Source: an uncultured Collinsella sp.
GTDB lineage: Bacteria > Actinomycetota > Coriobacteriia > Coriobacteriales > Coriobacteriaceae
Assembly (NCBI GenBank): GCA_900544095.1
Contig: UQTV01000001.1
Span: 1 to 64,000 of the forward strand
Length of the DNA: 64,000 bases
Direction of reading: 5' to 3'
Positions 25,024 to 33,809 of the stretch are shown in pieces. A program made the translations under genes and the position numbers. Numbering within the stretch: position 1 is the stretch's first letter; each line of letters begins with the position of its first letter. Under the pieces are notes generated by a model. That model searched no databases. It was given only the letters and a program-made list of their open reading frames with translations, and was not told the origin of the DNA.

Positions 25024-26021
25024 TGCTCGTGGTAGGTGGCGCGCATTCGGGGAAGAGGACCTTCGTGCGCGAAAAACTCGGGTTCGCGGCAGACGATTTC
25101 GTCGACGCGGCGCAGCTTGCGGAGGGCGGCGTGCCCGCGGCTTTTGCCGGCCGCGTCGCATACCATGCTGAGGAACTCGTACGCGCGCTCGACGCTGACC
25201 GGGCGCTCGAGCGGCTGATCGGCTTCGACGCAGTGATTCTGCCCTTGGTCGGCTCGGGGGTCGTCCCCATGAGTGCGGAAGACGCCCAATGGCGCGAGCG
25301 CGCGGGGCGCCTGGGATGCGCGCTCGCTGCGCGCGCCGACGTCGTCGTGCGCATGACGTGCGGGATTCCCCAGGTCATCAAAGGAAACCTTGCCGATGCA
25401 CCTCGAGGGACGCAGGGCGCGGGTGCGCTTTTGGAAGTCGTCTTCGTGCGCCATGGTGCCACGGCGGGCACGGAAGACCATCGCTACAGCGGGGCGGGCA
25501 CCGACGAGCCCCTGTCGAGTGCGGGCGAGCGCGCTTTGCGCGACCTCGCGTGCGATCGTGACGTGTTCCGTGTTATCACGAGCGGCATGGCCCGCACCGA
25601 CCAGACGGCGCGCATCCTCTTCCCGAACGCGGAGCTTATGGCGTGCCCCGGTCTGCGCGAGATGGATTTCGGCGACTTCGAGGGGCGAAGCGCCGCCGAG
25701 CTTAAAGAGGATGCGCGCTATCGCGCCTGGGTAGACTCCTGGTGCGAGACGCGCTGCCCGCATGGCGAGGACAAGAGCGATTTCACCCGCCGCGTCGTCG
25801 CGGCGTTTCGGGAGGCGTGCAAATCGGAGCGCGCCCAGGGGAGCGGGCGCTCCGTCTTCGTCGTTCACGCGGGTACCGTGAAAGCGCTGCTCTCCGAGCT
25901 AGCTGTCCCGAAAATGGGATACTTTGACGTGCATACCGAGCCGGGCGGCGCATGGGCCGCCACCTGGGATGGGCGCTGCCTTCGCGACGTTCGCCCCGCT
26001 TCGGGGGGCGATGCCCGGTGA
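25020..26021 (+). CDS. CobU-like domain fused to CobC-type histidine phosphatase
   Basis: A two-domain protein of 333 residues. Residues 1-~140 resemble CobU: P-loop VVGGAHSGKRTFV, PLVGSGVVPM in place of EDVGN, and RMTCGIPQVIKG. Residues ~143-333 are a CobC-like phosphoglycerate-mutase-fold phosphatase (VFVRHGAT with the catalytic His, SGMARTDQTA, EMDFGDFEG, VVHAGTVKALL). CobC removes the 5' phosphate at the end of nucleotide-loop assembly. A complete CobU is encoded just upstream, so the N-terminal half may be a degenerate or accessory copy. ATG at 25020 overlaps the cobS stop. Confidence 0.83.
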   Translation: MMLVVGGAHSGKRTFVREKLGFAADDFVDAAQLAEGGVPAAFAGRVAYHAEELVRALDADRALERLIGFDAVILPLVGSGVVPMSAEDAQWRERAGRLGCALAARADVVVRMTCGIPQVIKGNLADAPRGTQGAGALLEVVFVRHGATAGTEDHRYSGAGTDEPLSSAGERALRDLACDRDVFRVITSGMARTDQTARILFPNAELMACPGLREMDFGDFEGRSAAELKEDARYRAWVDSWCETRCPHGEDKSDFTRRVVAAFREACKSERAQGSGRSVFVVHAGTVKALLSELAVPKMGYFDVHTEPGGAWAATWDGRCLRDVRPASGGDAR

Positions 26022-26995
26022 TGACGATTCTTGCCGTCGCCGCCGGGTTCGCGGCCGACCTTGCCTTCGGCGACCCGCGCTGGCTTCCCCATCCCGTCGT
26101 TGCCATGGGGCGCGCGATCACGTGGGCCGAAGGCCGCCTGCGGGGCGCATTCCCGCAAACGTCCGCGGGCACGCGCGCCGCAGGGCTTGTGCTTGCCGTG
26201 GCGCTTCCGCTTGCGTGTGGGCTTTTGACCTGGGGAATCCTGCATCTTTGCGGCATGGTTCACTCCGGCTTGCGCTTCGTGGCCGAGGCATGGGCGAGCT
26301 ATCAGATTCTCGCGGCATGCGAGCTGCGCCGCCAGAGCCTGGCCGTGGCCCGCGCGTTCTCGAAGGGCGGCCTTGTTGCGGCGCGCGAAGCCGTCGGGCT
26401 CATCGTGGGACGCGACACGTCTGTTCTCGACGAGCAGGGCGTCGCGCGCGCCGCTGTGGAAACGGTGGCGGAAAACGCGAGCGACGGCGTCATCGCGCCG
26501 CTTTTCTACCTTATGATCGGGGGTGCGCCCTTGGGCATGGCGTACAAGGCGGTGAACACGCTCGACAGCATGGTGGGCTACAAAAACGAGCGCTACATCG
26601 ACTTCGGCTGCGCTTCGGCGCGCCTCGACGATGCGCTGAACTGGATTCCCTCGCGCTTATCGGCTCTGCTCATGATCGTCGTGTGCCCGATCGTTGGGCT
26701 CGACGCGCGCGGGGCGGCGCGCATCTGGCGCCGCGACAGGCGTCGCCATGCGAGCCCGAACGCGGCGCAGACCGAGTCAGCGTGCGCGGGCGCGCTCGGG
26801 CTGCGCCTGGCGGGACCCGCGGTGTATTTCGGCAAGCTCGTTGAGAAACCGACGATAGGAGACGCGTCCCGCGAAATCGAGTGGGGCGACATCGCCCGGG
26901 CGACAAGGCTCATGCTCGCTGCGTCCGTATGCGCGCTCGTCGTCTTCGGCGCCGCGCGCGCGGCGGTCGTGCTCGCCGTGGGGGCGATGGCATGA
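26021..26995 (+). CDS. cbiB: adenosylcobinamide-phosphate synthase
   Basis: Membrane enzyme that attaches the aminopropanol phosphate arm to adenosylcobyrate. The 324-residue protein has family motifs FGDPRWLPHPVVAMGR near residue 20, AAVETVAENASDGVIAPLFY near 150, and AYKAVNTLDSMVGYKNERY near 180, with several hydrophobic segments. Start ATG 26021 overlaps the upstream stop (TGATG); a GTG one codon earlier is possible. It overlaps cobD. Confidence 0.93.
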   Translation: MTILAVAAGFAADLAFGDPRWLPHPVVAMGRAITWAEGRLRGAFPQTSAGTRAAGLVLAVALPLACGLLTWGILHLCGMVHSGLRFVAEAWASYQILAACELRRQSLAVARAFSKGGLVAAREAVGLIVGRDTSVLDEQGVARAAVETVAENASDGVIAPLFYLMIGGAPLGMAYKAVNTLDSMVGYKNERYIDFGCASARLDDALNWIPSRLSALLMIVVCPIVGLDARGAARIWRRDRRRHASPNAAQTESACAGALGLRLAGPAVYFGKLVEKPTIGDASREIEWGDIARATRLMLAASVCALVVFGAARAAVVLAVGAMA

Positions 26996-28215
26996 GGGAA
27001 GACCACGCCGCGCCCCGGGCTGCCGGGGGAATCCTGCGCGCCCGTACGCATGGGGGCAGCGCGCAATCGCTCGGCATCGCTTGCGAAGGGGGCGCCTCCG
27101 ACCTCATTGACTTTTCGGTGAACGTGAATCCGGCAGGCCCCTCGCCGCGCGCCGTCGCCGCAGCTTGCAAGGCGCTTTCTCGAATCGACGCCTACCCCGA
27201 TAGGGAAAGCCTCGCCCTCGTTCGCGCCCTAGCGCGCGCCCAGGGCATTCCCGAAGATACTATCGTCTGCGGCGCGGGCGCGTCCGACATCATCTGGCGG
27301 CTCGCCGCGGCGGTGCGCCCGAAACGCCTCGTCGTGTGCGCGCCGACGTTCTCTGAATATGCGGAGGCGGCATCGTACTACGGCGCATGCGTGCAGGAGT
27401 TCCCGCTCTCCGAAGCGGACGACTTCGACGTGCCCACCTCCTTCGCCCGCGCGATCGAGGGGCCGGGAGACGTGGCGTACCTCTGCAATCCGAACAACCC
27501 GACGGGGCGCCTCGTCGACCCCAGCGTGATCGATGCCGCGGCTTGCCGCTGCGAGCAGGTGGGCGCGCTGCTCGTCGTGGACGAGTGCTTCCTCGGATTT
27601 GCGCCTGACGCCCGCGAAAGGAGCGTGGCCGCACGCGCCGCGTGTTCGCGCCATGTGGCCGTGCTCTCCGCGTTCACCAAGCTCTACGGAATGGCGGGGC
27701 TGCGGTTGGGATATCTGATCAGCGGAAACGCCCAACTCATCGAGGGGATTCGCCGGGCGGGGCAGGCGTGGCCCGTCTCCTCGGTCGCCGAGGCCGCGGG
27801 CATCGCCGCCCTGGAAGACGTTGAATACGTCTCGCGCACGCGCGACGTATTGGCGGGCGAGCGAGCGTGGCTTTCCCACGAGCTCTCCTCGCTCGGGCTT
27901 TCCGTCGTGCCGTCGGATGCGAACTTCCTTTTAGTCCGCACGCCGGCGAAAGACATCCCCGAGCGCCTGTATAATCAGGGTGTTTTGGTCCGCACGTGCG
28001 ACTCGTTTTCAGTACTGTCCCGTTTTTGGTGCCGCGTCGCGGTGCGCACGCACAAGGAGAACGCCCGGCTTGCGATGGCGTTCAGCCGCGCGCTTCGGGT
28101 GGAAGGTGCATCGGGCGAAGGCGAACCCGACGAACGGGGCGGCGCTTCTTGCGGCGGCGCTATGGCGGGCGCGGATGGCCGAGGCTTGGCGAAGGAGGTC
28201 GATACCCGTGGGTAG
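26992..28215 (+). CDS. cobD: L-threonine-O-3-phosphate decarboxylase
   Basis: PLP-dependent enzyme making (R)-1-amino-2-propanol phosphate for CbiB. The 407-residue aminotransferase-fold protein has DFSVNVNPAGPSP near residue 40, YLCNPNNPTGRL near 165, LLVVDECFLGF near 195 and SAFTKLYGMAGLRLGY near 230 with the PLP-binding Lys. The last ~45 residues are Gly/Ala-rich and beyond the normal family length. Its stop overlaps the cbiP start by 8 nt. The partner threonine kinase (PduX) is not in the window. Confidence 0.9.
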   Translation: MREDHAAPRAAGGILRARTHGGSAQSLGIACEGGASDLIDFSVNVNPAGPSPRAVAAACKALSRIDAYPDRESLALVRALARAQGIPEDTIVCGAGASDIIWRLAAAVRPKRLVVCAPTFSEYAEAASYYGACVQEFPLSEADDFDVPTSFARAIEGPGDVAYLCNPNNPTGRLVDPSVIDAAACRCEQVGALLVVDECFLGFAPDARERSVAARAACSRHVAVLSAFTKLYGMAGLRLGYLISGNAQLIEGIRRAGQAWPVSSVAEAAGIAALEDVEYVSRTRDVLAGERAWLSHELSSLGLSVVPSDANFLLVRTPAKDIPERLYNQGVLVRTCDSFSVLSRFWCRVAVRTHKENARLAMAFSRALRVEGASGEGEPDERGGASCGGAMAGADGRGLAKEVDTRG

Positions 28216-29707
28216 GGCCAAGCCCATCATGATCCAGGGCACCATGTCGAACGCGGGGAAGAGCCTGCTTGCGGCGGGGCTGTGCCGCGTGCTTTCGCAG
28301 GACGGCCTGCGCGTGACTCCCTTCAAGAGCCAGAATATGGCACTCAACAGCGGTGTCACGGCCGACGGGCTCGAGATGGGGCGCGCCCAGATCATGCAGG
28401 CCGAGGCGTGCGGCATCGCGCCCGACGTGCGCATGAACCCCATCCTGCTCAAGCCTGAAAGCGGCCACCGAAGCCAGCTCATCGTGGCCGGCAAGGTGCA
28501 GGGAGCCTTCGCTGCGAGGGATTACTTCGCGCGAAAGAAGGCGCTCATGCCGCAGATTTTGGAGGCGTTCGATTCGCTCGCGGAGGATAACGACGTCATC
28601 GTCATCGAGGGCGCCGGCAGCCCCGCCGAAATCAACCTTGCCGAAAATGACATCGTCAACATGGGGCTCGCGCGCGCCGTGTCCTCCCCCGTGCTGCTCG
28701 CGGGCGACATCGACCCAGGCGGGGTGTTTGCCCAGCTCTACGGCACGGTCGCGCTCCTTGCGCCCGAGGACCGCGCGCTTTTGCGGGGGCTTGTGGTGAA
28801 CAAGTTCCGCGGCGATGTGGAAATCCTGCGCCCGGGTTTGGCCCCGCTCGAGAAGATGTGCGGGGTTCCCGTCGTGGGGGTCGTGCCGTATCTTACGCTC
28901 GACCTGGACGACGAGGACTCGCTCGCGCCGCGCCTATCTGCCCGCGAGGCGCGCGGCGTCATCGACGTCGCCGTCGTGCGCCTTCCGCATTTGTCGAACT
29001 TCACCGACTTCGACCCGCTTTCGCGCGTGCCCGGCGTGGGCGTGCGCTACGTTTCCTCGACGACCGATCTGGGCCGACCCGACCTGGTGGTGCTCCCCGG
29101 CTCGAAGACTACGCTCGACGACGCGCGCTGGCTTGCGGCTAGCGGCATCGGAGCCTGTGTACGCGCGCTTTCGGGCGCGGGCACGCCGGTGCTCGGCATA
29201 TGCGGAGGCTACCAGCTTTTGGGAGACGAGCTTTCCGACCCGCACGGCAGGGAAGGCGCTGGCACCGCGCGCGGGCTCGGGCTCATCCCTGCAAGTACGG
29301 TGTTCAAGGAGGAAAAGCGCCTCGCCCAGTCGGAGCTGCGCATCACGGGCGCCCAAGGCGCGTTCTCGGCGTGGAACGGCATGACGGCGCGCGGGTACGA
29401 GATTCACGACGGCGAAACGACCGTCTCCTGCGCCCCTGCGGGCACAATTGGCGGCAAACCAGAAGGCGCGGCCTGCGGAAACGTGTTCGGAACCTATCTC
29501 CACGGCCTGTTCGACGAACCGGGGGTTGCGCTCGCCCTCGCGCGCTCGCTCGCGCGCATGCGCGGCCTGCCCGAGAGCGTCGTGGGTGCTGCGGGCGCGG
29601 CGTCCGCGGCCGATCACCGTGCGCGCGAGTTTGACCGCCTGGCCGACGTCGTGCGCGGGGCGCTCGACATGGAGTATGTCTACCGCATTATCGAGGAGGG
29701 CGTATGA
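28208..29707 (+). CDS. cbiP: cobyric acid synthase
   Basis: Amidates side chains b, d, e and g of adenosylcobyrinic acid a,c-diamide. The 499-residue protein has the N-terminal ATPase domain (IQGTMSNAGKSLLAAGL; FKSQNMALNSGVT; VIEGAGSPAEINL) and the C-terminal amidotransferase domain with Cys in GICGGYQLLGDEL and GTYLHGLFD. The GTG start at 28208 sits 9 bases behind a consensus AGGAGG and directly precedes GRAKPIM, matching the family N-terminus. It overlaps cobA by four bases. Confidence 0.93.
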   Translation: MGRAKPIMIQGTMSNAGKSLLAAGLCRVLSQDGLRVTPFKSQNMALNSGVTADGLEMGRAQIMQAEACGIAPDVRMNPILLKPESGHRSQLIVAGKVQGAFAARDYFARKKALMPQILEAFDSLAEDNDVIVIEGAGSPAEINLAENDIVNMGLARAVSSPVLLAGDIDPGGVFAQLYGTVALLAPEDRALLRGLVVNKFRGDVEILRPGLAPLEKMCGVPVVGVVPYLTLDLDDEDSLAPRLSAREARGVIDVAVVRLPHLSNFTDFDPLSRVPGVGVRYVSSTTDLGRPDLVVLPGSKTTLDDARWLAASGIGACVRALSGAGTPVLGICGGYQLLGDELSDPHGREGAGTARGLGLIPASTVFKEEKRLAQSELRITGAQGAFSAWNGMTARGYEIHDGETTVSCAPAGTIGGKPEGAACGNVFGTYLHGLFDEPGVALALARSLARMRGLPESVVGAAGAASAADHRAREFDRLADVVRGALDMEYVYRIIEEGV

Positions 29708-30219
29708 TCCACGTGTATCATGGCGACGGCAAAGGCAAGACCACGGCGGCGATGGGCCTCGCCCTTCGCATGCTCGCTGCAGGCCGTCGCGTCGTCGTCG
29801 TGCAGTTCCTGAAAGACGGCGAAAGCGGGGAGGTGCGCCTGCTCGCCGAGCATTTTGGCGTGCCCGTGTTCGCGGGGAAGGCGTCGGACAAGTTTACCTG
29901 GTCGATGACGTCGGAAGAACTTGCCGCGACGTGCGAGCTGCACGATGGGAACCTCGCTTCCGCGCTCGCCGAGCTCGAGGGCGCGCAAGAGGGACTGCTC
30001 GTGCTCGACGAGGCGCTCGACGCGCTTTCGAAGGGGCTTGTCGACGAGGCACTCGTGGACCGCGCGCTCGATATGTCCGCGCGCGGCGTCGAAGTAGCGC
30101 TCACCGGGCGCGCGCCTTCCCGCAAGATCGTGGAGAAGGCCGACTACATAACCGAGATGCGGTGCGAGAAACATCCCTACGAGCAGGGGATATGTGCAAG
30201 GGAAGGAGTGGAGTACTAG
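29704..30219 (+). CDS. cobA: corrinoid adenosyltransferase (CobA/BtuR type)
   Basis: Transfers adenosyl from ATP to the reduced cobalt of the corrinoid. The 171-residue P-loop protein has VYHGDGKGKTTAAMGLALR at the start, VVVVQFLKDGESGE, LLVLDEALDAL and LTGRAPSRKIVEKADYITEM, the CobA/CobO/BtuR signature set. ATG overlaps the cbiP stop (ATGA). Immediately followed by cbiC without a gap. Confidence 0.92.
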   Translation: MIHVYHGDGKGKTTAAMGLALRMLAAGRRVVVVQFLKDGESGEVRLLAEHFGVPVFAGKASDKFTWSMTSEELAATCELHDGNLASALAELEGAQEGLLVLDEALDALSKGLVDEALVDRALDMSARGVEVALTGRAPSRKIVEKADYITEMRCEKHPYEQGICAREGVEY

Positions 30220-30861
30220 ATGGATTCCAAGGAGATGGCGCCCGGCGACATCGAGCGGCGCAGCTTCGAGATCATCACCGAAGAGCTCGGCGGCCGCACG
30301 TTCCCGCCGCTCGAAGAGCCCGTCGTGAAGCGCGTCATCCACACCACTGCCGACTTCTCGTACGCCGATTCCCTCGTGTTCACCCATGACGCCGCGCACT
30401 GTGCGCTCGACGCACTGCGCGCAGGGGCCACGGTGCTCACCGACACGAACATGGCGCTCGCAGGCATAAGCAAGCCCGCGCTCGCGAAGCTCGGCTGCAA
30501 GGCCGTGTGCTTCATGGCCGACCCTGATGTCGCCGCGGCTGCTCGCGCCGCGGGCACGACTCGCGCCGTTGCGAGCATGGACAAAGCTTGCGGCATCGAG
30601 GGTCCGCTCATCGTGGCCGTCGGCAACGCTCCCACAGCACTTCTGCGCCTCGCCGAGCTCTTGGACGCGGGGAAGATCGCGCCCGCTCTCGTCGTTGGGG
30701 TGCCTGTCGGGTTTGTGAACGTGGTCGAGGCGAAAGAGGAGCTACTCGCGCGACGCGTGCCGGCCATCGTCGCGAGGGGTCGCAAGGGCGGCTCGACCGT
30801 GGCGGCCGCCATTATGAACGCGCTACTCTACCAGATCACGCGCACAGGCGGCCCGAAGTGA
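30220..30861 (+). CDS. cbiC: cobalt-precorrin-8 methylmutase
   Basis: Moves the C11 methyl to C12, giving cobyrinate. The 213-residue protein has IERRSFEII at the start, the catalytic-His segment KRVIHTTADFSYAD near residue 40, VGNAPTALLRL near 145, GVPVGFVNVVEAKEEL and GRKGGSTVAAAIMNALL. ATG is directly behind the cobA stop; its stop overlaps the cbiJ GTG. Confidence 0.94.
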   Translation: MDSKEMAPGDIERRSFEIITEELGGRTFPPLEEPVVKRVIHTTADFSYADSLVFTHDAAHCALDALRAGATVLTDTNMALAGISKPALAKLGCKAVCFMADPDVAAAARAAGTTRAVASMDKACGIEGPLIVAVGNAPTALLRLAELLDAGKIAPALVVGVPVGFVNVVEAKEELLARRVPAIVARGRKGGSTVAAAIMNALLYQITRTGGPK

Positions 30862-31613
30862 CGGCGCTGCGCATCTTCGCCGGGACCACCGAGGGCCGCC
30901 TTCTGTGCGAATGGGCGAGCGGGGTGGGCATCCCCGCTCGTGCCTACGCGGCAACCGAGTACGGAGGCGAGCTTTTGGGCGAGCTTCCGGGCATCGAGGT
31001 GCATGCGGGCAGGCTCGACGAGGCCGACATGGATCGCGAGCTTTCCGGCGCGCGCATCGTCGTCGACGCCACGCACCCCTTCGCTACGCTCGCAAGCGGC
31101 AACATCCGGGCCGCTTCGCTCGCCGTGGGTGCACAATGCCTGCGCCTTGCGCGCCCTGTCGAGGCGCTGCCCAAAGGCGTCGTGTCGGTCGCGTCGATTG
31201 CCTGCGCGGCGCGCTTTCTCTCCGAGAACCCGGGTCGCGTTCTTCTCACGACGGGGAGCAAGGAGCTTGTTCCCTACACGCGCGTCGCCGATTTCGCGGA
31301 GCGCTTCTTCGTGCGTGTGCTCCCGCTGCCCGGTGCTATAACGAAGTGCATCGACGCGGGGTTTTCGCCGTCGCACGTCATCGGCATGCAGGGGCCCTTC
31401 ACCCGCGAGCTCAACGAGGCGATGCTTCGGCAGGTGGGCGCCCAGTGGCTTGTGACCAAGGACTCGGGAACCGTAGGCGGCACGGCCGAGAAGCTCGCCG
31501 CAGCGCGCGCCGTGGGAGCGCGCTGTATCGTGGTCACCCGTCCCGCCGAGGGAGGCGGGGCCCTTTCGCTTCGGGAAGTGGAAGATGCGCTCTTACGGGA
31601 GTTCGCGCGCTAG
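30858..31613 (+). CDS. cbiJ: cobalt-precorrin-6A reductase
   Basis: NAD(P)H-dependent reduction of cobalt-precorrin-6A. The 251-residue protein has IFAGTTEGRLLCEW at the start, VVDATHPFATLASGNI near residue 70, LLTTGSKEL near 130 and MQGPFTRELN...LVTKDSG near 180-205. GTG at 30858 overlaps cbiC (GTGA). It is the last gene of the plus-strand operon; no clear terminator follows within the GC-rich 31614-31740 stretch. Confidence 0.92.
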   Translation: MTALRIFAGTTEGRLLCEWASGVGIPARAYAATEYGGELLGELPGIEVHAGRLDEADMDRELSGARIVVDATHPFATLASGNIRAASLAVGAQCLRLARPVEALPKGVVSVASIACAARFLSENPGRVLLTTGSKELVPYTRVADFAERFFVRVLPLPGAITKCIDAGFSPSHVIGMQGPFTRELNEAMLRQVGAQWLVTKDSGTVGGTAEKLAAARAVGARCIVVTRPAEGGGALSLREVEDALLREFAR

Positions 31614-31626
31614 GCGCTCGCCGCGC

Positions 31627-31743
31627 CTAGCGCGCCCTCCCGCCCGCGAGGAGGATCGCCCCGAGCAAGCTCGACCCGTACAAGCCCGTCATCCGCCAGA
31701 GCTCGAGGATGACGCCCGGAACTGGCGCAAACAGCCCTTCAAT
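31627..31743 (-). pseudogene. C-terminal remnant of an unidentified membrane-type protein
   Basis: On the minus strand an open frame without a start encodes LIEGLFAPVPGVILELW, then RMTGLYGSSLLGAILLAGGRAR, then stop (31629-31627). It is GC-rich like the B12 block and is cut on its 5' side by the palindrome at 31745. The end of a hydrophobic protein with a glycine-rich helix is suggested; the family was not recognised. It marks the right edge of the block. Confidence 0.4.
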
Positions 31744-31744
31744 G

Positions 31745-31811
31745 AGTTGCGGTGAAATAGTGTCTGTTTTTTCTGTTAGATAGCATATTCAGTCCCTAAT
31801 TCACCGCAACT
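31745..31811. repeat. GGGAC-type palindrome, copy 2
   Basis: Arms 31745-31766 and 31790-31811 share AGTTGCGGTGAAATAG and its complement with copy 1 at 141-211. The centre (23 nt) is different, and the arms carry a few mismatches at their inner ends. It sits between the right edge of the B12 block and the MacB stop codon. Confidence 0.7.
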
Positions 31812-31824
31812 TGTTGGTGGTGGC

Positions 31825-33039
31825 TTACTGGTAGCGTAGGCACTCCACCGGGTCGAGCTTTGCCGCGCGTCGAGCGGGGTAGAAGCCAAAGATTACGCCG
31901 ATGCCGACGGAGACGGCGAAGGCCAGCAGCACCGTGGCGATTGAAAAACTCGGGGTGATTTGCCCGCTGGCACCGAGCTCGCCAAGAATCCCGGATCCGG
32001 AGGCAAACATCGCGAGGCCCCAGGCCAGCAGATAGTCTATCAGGACACCCAGCAGGCCACCGGTGACGCACAGCGCCGAGGACTCGGCCAAAAACTGTGC
32101 GGTGATATCGCGACGACTGGCGCCCAGAGCGCGACGGATGCCGATCTCGCGGATGCGCTCAGTCACGTTGGTGAGCATCATGTTCATAATACCGATACCG
32201 CCGACAAGCAGCGAGATACTGGCGACAGCACCCATGATGAGCGAGAAGGCGCCCATAAAGGAATTGAGGGAGTCGATAGCGCTTTTCATGGAGGTCGCCG
32301 ATACACTGTCGTACTCATCATCCTCCGCGATACCCTTCATCGCGCGCACCTTGGACTCGATGGTCTTGCAGAGCTCATCCATGTCCGTGCCCTCGGCGGC
32401 AAGTGCCGTCACGCTGGGGAATGAAGGATTCTCGTCGCCAAATAGGCCGGAGATGGTTTCGCGTGGCATATACAAAGTGAGCGAGCCCATGGAGTCGCCG
32501 CCGCCATCAATCACGCCTACAATCTGCACCTCGCCGTTGGACACTTTGATGGTTTTTCCCAGCGCATCCTGTTCGTTGCCGTAAAGCTGATCGGCGCCGC
32601 CGCGGCTGATGAGCGCCACGCGCGAGCCTGCCTTTGACTCGACATCGGTGTAGGTGCGCCCCGCAACGAGCTTACTGGCACCCACGGCGTCGAGCATGTC
32701 GCTATCGACACCCTGTGCCATGACGGTATAGCTTTTATCGCCGGTCTTGTACTCGGTATACGCGCTTTTGACAATGCCGATCTGTTCTATCTGCGGCACC
32801 AGTTTTTTAAGCTTCTGGACGTCAGAATCAGAGAGTTCTTGGGACGAATAGATCTGAACCATGCGAGCTGCGTTGAGGCCAAGGCTGTTGACCAAGCTGT
32901 TTTGGATGCCGCCGATGAGCGAAGTCATGGCAATGACCGAGGCGATGCCGATGACAATGCCCAGGATGGTGAGCAGGCTGCGCCCCTTGTTGGCCTCGAG
33001 CGAGTGAAGGGCTTCCTGGATAAGATCGCGGGCGCTCAT
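31825..33039 (-). CDS. MacB-type ABC transporter permease (FtsX domain)
   Basis: A 404-residue permease. It has an N-terminal membrane helix (SLLTILGIVIGIASVIAMTSLIGG), a large extracytoplasmic MacB-type domain (~70-260), and three C-terminal helices with the FtsX signature (SLLVGGIGIMNMMLTNVTERIREIGIRRALGA). Works with the ATPase and adaptor encoded just upstream to move a substrate (antimicrobial peptide, lipid or secreted peptide) outward. Start overlaps the ATPase stop by four bases. Confidence 0.88.
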   Translation of the reverse strand: MSARDLIQEALHSLEANKGRSLLTILGIVIGIASVIAMTSLIGGIQNSLVNSLGLNAARMVQIYSSQELSDSDVQKLKKLVPQIEQIGIVKSAYTEYKTGDKSYTVMAQGVDSDMLDAVGASKLVAGRTYTDVESKAGSRVALISRGGADQLYGNEQDALGKTIKVSNGEVQIVGVIDGGGDSMGSLTLYMPRETISGLFGDENPSFPSVTALAAEGTDMDELCKTIESKVRAMKGIAEDDEYDSVSATSMKSAIDSLNSFMGAFSLIMGAVASISLLVGGIGIMNMMLTNVTERIREIGIRRALGASRRDITAQFLAESSALCVTGGLLGVLIDYLLAWGLAMFASGSGILGELGASGQITPSFSIATVLLAFAVSVGIGVIFGFYPARRAAKLDPVECLRYQ

Positions 33040-33809
33040 GCCATCACTCCTTTCGGCGGGTTGGCGGAGGCGGAAATCATGGGCAGGTTATCTACGGCGC
33101 TGCGTAGGGTCCGCGGTGCATGCGGAATATACGCGCCGTCGTGAATGCGACCGTCGCGGATGGTCACGGCACGGTCGGCCTCGGCGGCGATGCCGGGGTC
33201 GTGTGTGATAAGCACGATGGTTTTGCCGCGCTCCTGGAGCTTGTGGAAGGTTTCCATGACGAGCGCTCCCGTGGCGGAGTCCAGGTTGCCCGTCGGCTCG
33301 TCGGCCAAAATGATGGGTGGATCGTTGACAAGGGCGCGCGCGATGGCGACGCGCTGCATCTGGCCGCCCGAGAGCTCGGATATGCGGTGGTCCCAGTGGT
33401 CGACGGGCAGCGTGACGGCCTGCAGCGCGTGTACGGCGCGCATCTCGCGCTGGCTGCGCGGCACATTGGTGTAGGACAGCGGCAGCATGACGTTTTCGAT
33501 CACCGTCAGACGCGGCAGCAAGTTAAAACTCTGAAAGACAAAGCCGATGCTCAGCGCTCGCACCTCGGTGAGCTCGTCATCGTCGAGCTCGGCGACGTTG
33601 AGCCCTTGCAGGAAGTAATCGCCCGCCGTCGGTTTGTCCAGGCAGCCCAGGATGTTCATGAGCGTCGACTTGCCCGAGCCCGAGGGGCCGGTGATGGCAA
33701 CGAACTCACCGGGGTCTACTGCCAGGCTCACGTTATGCAGGATGTGGGCGCAACCGGCCTCGCTCTCAAAGATGCGGTGCACGTTGCGGATGTCGATGAC
33801 GGGACGCAT
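33036..33809 (-). CDS. MacB/LolD-type ABC transporter ATPase
   Basis: A 257-residue ATPase: Walker A GPSGSGKST near residue 41, Q-loop FVFQSFNLLPRLTVIENVMLPL, signature LSGGQMQRV, Walker B IILADEPTGNLDS and switch His in VLITHDPG. The sequence is of the MacB/LolD/FtsE class. It overlaps the adaptor stop by one base and the permease start by four, so all three are translated together. Confidence 0.9.
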   Translation of the reverse strand: MRPVIDIRNVHRIFESEAGCAHILHNVSLAVDPGEFVAITGPSGSGKSTLMNILGCLDKPTAGDYFLQGLNVAELDDDELTEVRALSIGFVFQSFNLLPRLTVIENVMLPLSYTNVPRSQREMRAVHALQAVTLPVDHWDHRISELSGGQMQRVAIARALVNDPPIILADEPTGNLDSATGALVMETFHKLQERGKTIVLITHDPGIAAEADRAVTIRDGRIHDGAYIPHAPRTLRSAVDNLPMISASANPPKGVMA

